A stretch of 64,000 nucleotides of DNA from NCBI RefSeq assembly GCF_038008325.1, contig NZ_JBBOYW010000001.1, positions 2,160,001-2,224,000 on the forward strand. The letters run 5' to 3'. Below are positions 58,152 to 64,000 of this stretch, piece by piece; positions within the stretch are counted from its first letter, which is position 1; each line of letters begins with the position of its first letter. The notes under the pieces are model-generated. The model was given only the letters and a program-made list of their open reading frames with translations, did not search any database and was not told the origin of the DNA. This DNA comes from Lysinibacillus sp. FSL K6-0232. GTDB lineage: Bacteria; Bacillota; Bacilli; Bacillales_A; Planococcaceae. The position numbers and the translations under genes are program-made.

Positions 58152-58211
58152 CTACCCACCTTCAAGCAATTCCTTTTTGAAAATCATTCGTTGTCCAATG
58201 TTTCTTCTCAT
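58152..58211 (-). CDS. Second small leader peptide, 19 residues
   Basis: ATG at 58211 preceded by AAAGGAG; product MRRNIGQRMIFKKELLEGG. It lies after the attenuator terminator and before the ABC genes, so it is made only when the terminator is read through. Confidence 0.4.
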   Translation of the reverse strand: MRRNIGQRMIFKKELLEGG

Positions 58212-58258
58212 CGACATACACTCCTTTATTTAGTATCACTACAACCTTTTTAACACAC

Positions 58259-58297
58259 AAAAAGACACATACCCCCCAAAAGAGCATGTGTCTTTTA
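58259..58297 (-). terminator. Attenuator terminator upstream of the ABC exporter
   Basis: Stem AAAGACACAT / ATGTGTCTTT around a C/G-rich loop, with a T-run on the minus strand. It stands between the leader peptide and the ABC genes with no gene ending nearby, as expected for an attenuator. Confidence 0.8.
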
Positions 58298-58346
58298 TAA
58301 AAGGCAGGACAGCGCCCATACCTTTGCAATTGTATTAAATGAAAAA

Positions 58347-58409
58347 TCAGGCATGGACAATGTATGAAATTTTGTTAGAGTATACCGCTGCTAAAATGAA
58401 CATTGCCAT
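58347..58409 (-). CDS. BmrB-type leader peptide, 20 residues
   Basis: ATG at 58409 with a very strong AAAGGAGGG; product MAMFILAAVYSNKISYIVHA then TGA. The stop region can pair with downstream RNA (CCATGCCT with AGGTATGG), giving alternative structures before the terminator, so stalled ribosomes could prevent termination. In B. subtilis bmrB acts in this way before bmrCD; here the position and layout agree but the peptide is not compared. Confidence 0.65.
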   Translation of the reverse strand: MAMFILAAVYSNKISYIVHA

Positions 58410-58444
58410 GCCCTCCTTTCATTTTTTCGTTATAGTGTTCTTGA

Positions 58445-58474
58445 AGATTATCATACTATAGAAATATTTGTCAA
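58445..58474 (-). promoter_or_regulatory. Promoter of the attenuated ABC operon
   Basis: Minus strand TTGACA (58469-58474) and TAATCT (58445-58450) with 18 bp between, about 35 bp before the leader peptide. Confidence 0.6.
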
Positions 58475-58526
58475 CCATCATTTTGCTATTTTAAGTAAAT
58501 AATTAGCGCTTTAAAGCATGAAATCA

Positions 58527-60026
58527 TTACTCTGTTACTTCAAAGGCTAAGCGAATCGCAGGCATTGCCGAGCCAGGGTGGTCCGTAGAATACGTTAATT
58601 GTGGAATTAACGTCATATCTGTATCCTTTTCCTGCTGCTTATAAATACCAGGGTATAAGTCGATTAAATGATAGCCAACATCACCTGTTGCAATAACATC
58701 AAACGTTAAGTCCCCTTGGCTATTAAATGCACATAAATAGCCTGTATAAGCATTATCGTATGTTAAATAATAGGCATTATCAAATTCTGTCCAGCCGCCC
58801 CCCTTAATCGTAATGGAGATTTTTGTGCCAACTGGACCTGATTTTGGCGTAAAATCAACAATGGATGGTAAAATACGCAAATAGGTTTGACCATAAACTT
58901 TACCATCTGTCACTAAATCTAATCGATGTGGAATACCACCTAAATCATCAGGTACATTAAAGTCATGCTGCAAGTGACCTTTATCATCCGTTTTTACTGT
59001 GTCGAGCACTAATGTTTCTTCTCCAAAGCCGTTTCCGCTAACACGGCTCCCCTTCATCGTATTCCAAACAAGCTCAATGTCCGTATCCTTTGGTAAGCCT
59101 GAAGCGGTTAATGTGACAGGCTCATCCACAATGCCTTCGTCCTTACTTAGCTCCACCTTGACACCTTCTGCTTGCTGAAGCTCTGGCATCTCAAGACCAC
59201 CTGATGCTGCAACAGGCGCTTCTTCTACATGATTATCAATTGTTGAAGCAACACCCTCTGTTACTGTAAACATAAAGTCAGGGGCAGGCTTATCTGGATA
59301 TGGCGATTGCAAATAGTTAATATATTGCATCCCTAAGTAACCTGTACGTAGACGAATTGCATGGTCACCAACAGCGCCAGCAGCACGAATTTTTGCCTCT
59401 GCTGTACCATTCGTTGAAATAGCTGTCACAAGCCCTGTATATTTATTGTCATACGTTAACTGCCAATTGCGCATATAGGTGCTCCAGCCAAGACCTTCCA
59501 TTTTAATAGTAATTTCTGTACCAACAGGGCCTGAAGTAGGCTCCATCACAAAGGATGGATCAACGGTATAGCCAACTTGCCCAATCTTTTTACCATCCTG
59601 TTTAACCCATACTGTAAAATCTCCGCCAAAGCCTTCAGGTACATTGAACGTGCCTGACCATTTTCCCTCTGCATTTGCTGTGCCTTGCTGTAGCACAACT
59701 TCTTCCTCTGTGAATTTTGGCCCAATCACGGCATATAAATCTTCAATCACATATTCTCCGTTAACGGCATTCCATACGAGTTCGACTGGCTCATTCGCCT
59801 GTAAGTCCGTTACTTCAAATGCTACTTCATCTCGAACAAACCCGCGTGCTTTTGATAATGTAATATTGTTCAATAGCTTTTCTTCTGTTGCTTCCTGCTG
59901 TTCCGCATTGTTGCTAGCAGGTTTTTTATCTGTCGTTGCCTTATCCTCATCTGAGCAAGCCATTAACATGATGCTCATAAGAAACAATACAAGCATAAGC
60001 AGGGGCGTTTTACCAATATGCTTCAT
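58527..60026 (-). CDS. Lipoprotein with IPT/TIG-like repeats
   Basis: 499 aa. Lipoprotein signal peptide ending LMSIMLMAC, so the mature protein is anchored by a lipid at Cys24. Two similar halves each contain a strand-rich domain and the motif SGPVGTxIxIxxxGxGW, a TIG-like hallmark, plus paired DNKYTG/DNAYTG segments. No catalytic residues seen. It is 14 bp after the CuA lipoprotein gene on the same strand, so the two are an operon, possibly a surface redox or binding pair. Confidence 0.8.
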   Translation of the reverse strand: MKHIGKTPLLMLVLFLMSIMLMACSDEDKATTDKKPASNNAEQQEATEEKLLNNITLSKARGFVRDEVAFEVTDLQANEPVELVWNAVNGEYVIEDLYAVIGPKFTEEEVVLQQGTANAEGKWSGTFNVPEGFGGDFTVWVKQDGKKIGQVGYTVDPSFVMEPTSGPVGTEITIKMEGLGWSTYMRNWQLTYDNKYTGLVTAISTNGTAEAKIRAAGAVGDHAIRLRTGYLGMQYINYLQSPYPDKPAPDFMFTVTEGVASTIDNHVEEAPVAASGGLEMPELQQAEGVKVELSKDEGIVDEPVTLTASGLPKDTDIELVWNTMKGSRVSGNGFGEETLVLDTVKTDDKGHLQHDFNVPDDLGGIPHRLDLVTDGKVYGQTYLRILPSIVDFTPKSGPVGTKISITIKGGGWTEFDNAYYLTYDNAYTGYLCAFNSQGDLTFDVIATGDVGYHLIDLYPGIYKQQEKDTDMTLIPQLTYSTDHPGSAMPAIRLAFEVTE

Positions 60027-60040
60027 CTAAACCCCTCCTT

Positions 60041-60856
60041 TTATTCGACAACAACTAGTTTTGCTGTCATATCACCATGTCCTGTACCGCAAAATACACT
60101 ACATGACATGTTATACTCACCAGCTTTTTCAGGCGTAAATTTTGTAGACCCATCCTTATCTAATTTAACATCTAAGCCATCTACAGAAACACCATGCACA
60201 CCTTCTTCAGATTTTAACGAAAGCGTTACTTCCTCACCTGCTTTTACATAAAAAGTTTGCTCACCGTTTGGACCATGGAACTCAAAATTTTTCCCAATGA
60301 TCTCTACGTTTTGGTTTGTTTCCACAGTAGCTAAATCTACTTCCTCTTCCTCTGTAGCTGGCTCCTCCTGTGGTGCTGCTGATACATCTTCAGACACAAT
60401 CGTTAATAGCGACGGTGCAACATTAAATGGCTTAAATTCACCCTTCTGGTCTTTATACTCCGCTGTTACTGTGTAATTAATCGTACCTGTTGGTGTATCA
60501 GCTGTGACAGGATATGCGACTACCCAGAAGTTATCATCACCATGCTCACCGTATGTCATATCAAGTGTTTCACCTGTAGAAAGATGCACCTGTACCTTGG
60601 CATCCTTGACTTGTTCATTTGTGATGCCATCCACAACATTGTTACGGAAAATAATTTTATCTCCTGGTGAGAATCGACTCGCTAATACGCACCCACCTTG
60701 TTCGGATACAATATCTCCAGAAATGACAAGTGACCCTGTATCATTCTTTTCCGCTGTTTCTTTTTCCTTATCATCTCCGTTATTACTACAAGCAGCTAGC
60801 ACTACAAGCAGCATCAACATAGATGCAAATACTATTAATGTTTTTTTCATAAACAA
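60041..60856 (-). CDS. CuA-type cupredoxin lipoprotein (COX2-like)
   Basis: 271 aa (or 269 from the second Met). Lipobox LVVLAAC, an Ig-like middle part (residues 40-140), then a cupredoxin domain at the C-terminus with VHGVSVDG (His) and CSVFCGTGHGDM, the complete CuA ligand set C-x3-C-x3-H-x2-M. No transmembrane helices as in true COX2. It could carry electrons outside the cell; partner oxidase unknown. First gene of a two-gene unit with the TIG-like lipoprotein. Confidence 0.85.
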   Translation of the reverse strand: MFMKKTLIVFASMLMLLVVLAACSNNGDDKEKETAEKNDTGSLVISGDIVSEQGGCVLASRFSPGDKIIFRNNVVDGITNEQVKDAKVQVHLSTGETLDMTYGEHGDDNFWVVAYPVTADTPTGTINYTVTAEYKDQKGEFKPFNVAPSLLTIVSEDVSAAPQEEPATEEEEVDLATVETNQNVEIIGKNFEFHGPNGEQTFYVKAGEEVTLSLKSEEGVHGVSVDGLDVKLDKDGSTKFTPEKAGEYNMSCSVFCGTGHGDMTAKLVVVE

Positions 60857-61201
60857 ACACCCCCTACGTCATTTTGTGACACTATCATATAAGCATATAT
60901 ACCTACTATTATGTTGTAGAAAAAATTATTGAATGCGCTTACAAAAATGTATAGCAATATCAAAAAAATGCCTCTAAGATAGCCTCATCTTTATTGTAAT
61001 CCTTCATAATTCTACTAATCAATAAAAATTGTTAAAAAATTTAGAAATTTCATTCTTTAGTCTGATATAGTATTCAATTAAATTATTTTCACTATAATTA
61101 CGCTGTTATAGTGAATAAGTAATAGAGCAACAATATATTCATTCCTAACTTCCCATGATACAATCTTTATACCTGTTATGCTTTAAAGGAGCGATGAACA
61201 T
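60857..61201. other. Intergenic region between diverging lipoprotein and crcB genes
   Basis: 345 AT-rich bp. The only notable element is the perfect 10-bp inverted repeat TTCACTATAA (61088-61097) / TTATAGTGAA (61106-61115) about 85 bp before the crcB start, probably a regulator site. I see no fluoride riboswitch motif. Confidence 0.5.
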
Positions 61202-61564
61202 TTGAAATTATTTTTCACTGTTGGTCTTGGCGGATTTTTCGGCGCTATTTGCCGATATAGCCTTAGTCTTGCCATTCCAAATTTAGGCGGGTTTCCATTT
61301 GCAACACTTTGTATAAATTTACTAGGCTGTTTATGTCTAGCATGGCTTTTTACAGCATTTACAAAACGAACACCTATTGTCATAGGAATCGGCACAGGCT
61401 TTTTAGGGGCTTTTACAACGTTTTCAACATTTTCATTAGAAACGCTGTTACTGCTACAGCATCATGAGTGGCTACAAGCAATTCTATATATTACGAGCAG
61501 TGTTGTTGGTGGTCTAATTTGTGCATGGTTAGGCATGCACTTAGCAAGGAGGCTTACAGCATGA
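61202..61564 (+). CDS. crcB: CrcB/Fluc fluoride exporter subunit 1
   Basis: 120 aa with four membrane segments; motifs GGFFGAICRYSLS, CINLLGCLCLAW, GFLGAFTTFSTFSLE, all typical of CrcB. TTG start at 61202 with AAAGGAG nine bases upstream. Forms a dual-topology or heteromeric fluoride channel. Its stop overlaps the second crcB start (ATGA). Confidence 0.92.
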   Translation: MKLFFTVGLGGFFGAICRYSLSLAIPNLGGFPFATLCINLLGCLCLAWLFTAFTKRTPIVIGIGTGFLGAFTTFSTFSLETLLLLQHHEWLQAILYITSSVVGGLICAWLGMHLARRLTA

Positions 61565-61890
61565 TGCTTATTGGCCTTGGCGGATTTTTCGGCGCTATTA
61601 CAAGATTTTATCTCGGCAAATACCTTGCACACCCATACCCTTGGGCAACTTTTTTCATTAATAGCACAGGGTCTTTTGCGCTTGGCTTGCTGTTTGCTCT
61701 CCAGCCTAGTGATATGATTTGGCAGTTGATTGGCATTGGCTTTTTAGGGGCATATACAACCTTTTCAACATTTAGCTTTGAATGCTTACAGTTGATGGAG
61801 CAAAAAAAGGAGAAGCAAGCTATGATGTATATTTGTACAACCGTTATCGTTGGTATCATTTGTGCCACACTTGGATTTCTAGTTGGATAA
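61561..61890 (+). CDS. crcB: CrcB/Fluc fluoride exporter subunit 2
   Basis: 109 aa from the ATG at 61561, overlapping the first crcB stop. Same motifs: GGFFGAITRFYLG, FFINSTGSFALG, GFLGAYTTFSTFSFE. Paired crcB genes in Bacilli make a heterodimeric, oppositely oriented channel. Four membrane segments. Confidence 0.92.
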   Translation: MMLIGLGGFFGAITRFYLGKYLAHPYPWATFFINSTGSFALGLLFALQPSDMIWQLIGIGFLGAYTTFSTFSFECLQLMEQKKEKQAMMYICTTVIVGIICATLGFLVG

Positions 61891-61911
61891 GAAGGAGGGG
61901 ATATTTGAACA

Positions 61912-62253
61912 ATGCCAACACCAGAGCAGCTACAAATACTCGAAGCAGAGATTACACACACATTATCTATATTAATTGATCTAGCATTCGACGAAAATTA
62001 TTCAGAGATGCATCAGCATTTTGCCCCATTACTGGCAAAGATGCAGACAGCACAGCTCATTGATTACAAACTCGATGTACTAGTAGACCCTCAAGTATTC
62101 GCCACTGAAACACGTATACTGCTGTTAAGCTTAAGAGAGGCGAAAACAAGAACGCAAAAAAGGCACAAATTGCTGACACATCGTATCCTTTTAAAAATAT
62201 GGCTACGGAAAAATGAACGTTATCTTCAAGAGGTTTTACCACAAATGTTTTAA
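61912..62253 (+). CDS. Unknown 113-residue helical protein
   Basis: Charged helical protein without recognised domain, 21 bp after the second crcB gene on the same strand, so likely in the same transcript. AAGGAGGGG precedes it, though the distance to the ATG is long (about 12 nt). A terminator follows. Confidence 0.6.
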   Translation: MPTPEQLQILEAEITHTLSILIDLAFDENYSEMHQHFAPLLAKMQTAQLIDYKLDVLVDPQVFATETRILLLSLREAKTRTQKRHKLLTHRILLKIWLRKNERYLQEVLPQMF

Positions 62254-62278
62254 GCGCCTTTTCATTTTTTAAAGGCGC
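62252..62278. terminator. Hairpin terminator between converging genes
   Basis: AGCGCCTTT / AAAGGCGCT with A/T-rich loop, overlapping the last codons of the sirtuin gene. Confidence 0.75.
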
Positions 62279-62982
62279 TCTTGTAATTGTTGCAATATTC
62301 CCTTTATTTTTCCTGCGATGATTAAATCAAACTTAGTGGTATGCTGAGCAACGTCTAAATTAATATAGGCTGTTTTTCCTCTTGTCATCATTGGTAGCTG
62401 ATTGACAGGATACACTTCAAGACTTGTGCCAATTACCAGTACAAGTTCAGCAGCTTTGATTGCCTCGATCGCTTGATGCCAGCTTGCTTGCGGTAAGCTT
62501 TCACCAAATAGCACAACATTTGGACGTAGCTGACCGCCACAATATGTACAGCCTGCCTTATTGCAAAACTGCTCGATTGAAGCGGCTTGCTGACAATGAT
62601 GACAACGAATTGTGCGTATTGAGCCATGCAGCTCCTCCACTCGCTGACTGCCTGCTAATTGATGAAAACCATCTACATTTTGCGTAGCAATGAAGGAAAT
62701 CATGCCTCTTTTTTCCCAATCTGCTAAAATATAATGCCCTTCATGTGGTATCGCCTTGGCTAAATTCTCAATACGCATTTTATAAAATTCATGAAATAAT
62801 GAATAGTGCTCTGTCAATGCTTCTGTTGTCGCAACTGTGCGAGGATCAATATTGTTCCACCAGCCCGATGCAGAGCGAAAATCAGGAATACCGCTTTCCG
62901 TTGACATGCCAGCACCTGTTAAAATGACCGTATTTGTTGAAGCCTGCAACCATTCACATAATCGTTCGATTGCCATTGTCAT
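62269..62982 (-). CDS. Sir2-family NAD-dependent protein deacylase
   Basis: 237 aa. Motifs in order: TGAGMSTESGIPDFRS, TQNVDGFH (NAD and catalytic region), ELHGS with the catalytic His, a four-cysteine zinc site (CHHC...CTYC), GxSLEVYPVN. Removes acyl groups from lysines using NAD+. Start at MTMAIERL; the second Met is an equal choice. Confidence 0.93.
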   Translation of the reverse strand: MTMAIERLCEWLQASTNTVILTGAGMSTESGIPDFRSASGWWNNIDPRTVATTEALTEHYSLFHEFYKMRIENLAKAIPHEGHYILADWEKRGMISFIATQNVDGFHQLAGSQRVEELHGSIRTIRCHHCQQAASIEQFCNKAGCTYCGGQLRPNVVLFGESLPQASWHQAIEAIKAAELVLVIGTSLEVYPVNQLPMMTRGKTAYINLDVAQHTTKFDLIIAGKIKGILQQLQERL

Positions 62983-63034
62983 TCCTCCATTTCATCATAA
63001 CTATTTCGACAAGAAAGTTTGTTTTCCTGTCAAT

Positions 63035-63634
63035 TTATTTAGATTGCTTTATAGGAAATGTAAACCTCCATTGACGATTGACAGCTATCATTCGAATCAA
63101 GACAATCAACACAACAATAATGGATAATTCAAGCGGACTACTCCACCCTGCCCAAATACAAAAAGCACATAAAAAGGTCAGCACTGCATGGATTTCCTCC
63201 CTTAATGCAAGTGGTGTACGACCCGCTAATAAATCACGAATCATCCCACCACCAACTCCTGTAAACATAGAGGCAATTATAATAATGCCTAGGTCATGAT
63301 TCAAGCTTTTTGCTAGCAAGCCTCCTTGTATAGCAAATGAAGCAAGACCAATCGAATCAAAAAAATAGCCCCAGCGATTCCAGTGATGTATCCAATTTCG
63401 TCTTATCAATAAAAGAATAGTTAGTGTTATTAATACAACTAATAAAGATTGACGCTCCCATATAGCTGAAATCGGTATGTCAAGTACAACATTACGAATA
63501 ATAGACCCACCATAGGATGTTGTAAGACCAAGCACAAATAGCCCAATAAAAGAATAGTTAGCCTGCAATGCAACAAATGCTCCACTAATTGCGTACGCAA
63601 TAATCCCAATACTATGTAATACAGTCCACGTCAT
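63035..63634 (-). CDS. TRIC/UPF0126 (YicG-like) membrane protein
   Basis: 199 aa from the ATG at 63634, which has AAAGGAGGTG upstream; longer frame rejected. Six to seven membrane segments with the glycine-rich inverted-repeat motifs GLTTSYGGSIIRNVVLD and MFTGVGGGMIRDLLAG, the two-fold pattern of trimeric intracellular cation channel-like proteins. Bacterial members conduct cations or small solutes; role uncertain. Confidence 0.88.
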   Translation of the reverse strand: MTWTVLHSIGIIAYAISGAFVALQANYSFIGLFVLGLTTSYGGSIIRNVVLDIPISAIWERQSLLVVLITLTILLLIRRNWIHHWNRWGYFFDSIGLASFAIQGGLLAKSLNHDLGIIIIASMFTGVGGGMIRDLLAGRTPLALREEIHAVLTFLCAFCIWAGWSSPLELSIIVVLIVLIRMIAVNRQWRFTFPIKQSK

Positions 63635-63667
63635 CTCATTCACCTCCTTTTTATAGCCACAGCAAAA

Positions 63668-63721
63668 AGCCCACCATAAAATAGTTGCGCATTTTTTACG
63701 CAAGCTATTTTATGGTGGGCT
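63668..63721 (-). terminator. Very strong terminator
   Basis: Perfect 17-bp stem AGCCCACCATAAAATAG / CTATTTTATGGTGGGCT with inner TTGCG/CGCAA pairing and a T-run on the minus strand. It ends the gene that enters from the right edge. Confidence 0.85.
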
Positions 63722-63875
63722 AATACATAAGCAATTGTCCCTACTTATTTATCCATCTCACCATTGATTCATTGAAAATTTCATTGAAGTTAAGCAATCC
63801 GAATATTACCTAACGACCATAAAATTCCTAGTCAAATTGTAATTGATTTTGTTTTTAAACTCAATATAAATTTTA

Positions 63876-64000
63876 TTATAGCGTTTCATAAATAACCTGT
63901 CCCATTTGAGTGATATCATAATCGCCCAATGCAGCCACCTCTGCTTGGAAATCTGCTGCTGTTAAAATTTCCTTGATCATGCGAATCAATAATTCATTTT
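63876..64000 (-). CDS. C-terminal end of a PBP-like/HTH regulator, partial
   Basis: The last 40 codons read NELLIRMIKEILTAADFQAEVAALGDYDITQMGQVIYETL then stop. This end resembles the C-terminus of molybdate-type substrate-binding regulators (HTH plus PBP domain) by memory, with low certainty. The rest is outside the window. Confidence 0.5.
   Translation of the reverse strand, partial: NELLIRMIKEILTAADFQAEVAALGDYDITQMGQVIYETL

Noticed and set aside
61120..61201. Possible fluoride riboswitch before crcB
   Set aside because: The conserved GGCGATGG...CCGCC-type core is not present in this stretch.

Overview
The window is chromosomal DNA of a low-GC, spore-forming Bacillales bacterium, most like Lysinibacillus or a close relative. 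Support comes from the Bacilli-type gene set (hutG-gltS, pbuE behind a purine riboswitch, a two-gene crcB pair, UvrX/YolD, YjcZ, DUF6366-like and DUF3231-like small proteins, LCP protein, Sip-type signal peptidase), strong AGGAGG ribosome binding sites, many U-tailed hairpin terminators and Bacillus-type LexA boxes. The genus is inferred from gene content only.

Layout. 1-2 kb: end of a histidine-utilisation unit (hutG, gltS). 2-6.5 kb: cell-wall deacetylase, D,D-carboxypeptidase, and a MORN-repeat/AAA ATPase. 6.6-7.5 kb: two short cas-less CRISPR arrays of type I-C repeat form, each with its own leader; a third sits at 45.5-45.8 kb with a leader that aligns without gaps to the second. 7.5-11.2 kb: YbjQ, nucleoside deoxyribosyltransferase, a GNAT gene broken by one stop codon, an unknown protein and a YdcF-like protein. 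11.2-16.9 kb: a minus-strand cluster of unknown proteins plus ankyrin and SUFU-domain proteins, resembling the immunity side of a polymorphic-toxin locus with no toxin in view. 17-28 kb: VanZ-like protein, SDR, several small proteins, a GNAT gene with a LexA box inside its promoter, a TetR/MMPL divergent pair, and a UvrX operon with SOS boxes.

28.3-42.6 kb is accessory DNA. It holds a complete type I restriction-modification operon (regulator, hsdM, hsdS with four 12-bp TAEL-type repeats, hsdR), a 587-residue companion with a PD-(D/E)XK-like core, and a mobile-element block: primase/D5 helicase, a lone HK97 capsid protein, a TnpW-like protein and a TnpX-like large serine recombinase. Chromosomal genes flank it on both sides (DUF3231-like and a Ca2+ P-type ATPase).

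42.6-64 kb returns to core genes: Ca2+ ATPase, pbuE with a guanine-type aptamer in an ON arrangement, signal peptidase, LCP protein, an M24 peptidase/class V aminotransferase operon sharing an apparent operator with a nearby IclR gene, MarR, a degraded SDR gene, a BmrCD-type heterodimeric ABC exporter behind a leader-peptide attenuator, two secreted lipoproteins (TIG-like and CuA cupredoxin), two crcB genes, a sirtuin and a TRIC-like channel.

The signals most worth following are the cas-less arrays with a fixed-geometry inverted repeat in their leaders, the type I RM operon with its predicted nuclease companion, the SOS-controlled acetyltransferase, and the attenuated ABC exporter. Six genes shorter than about 60 codons with good ribosome binding sites were found by reading the intergenic DNA directly.
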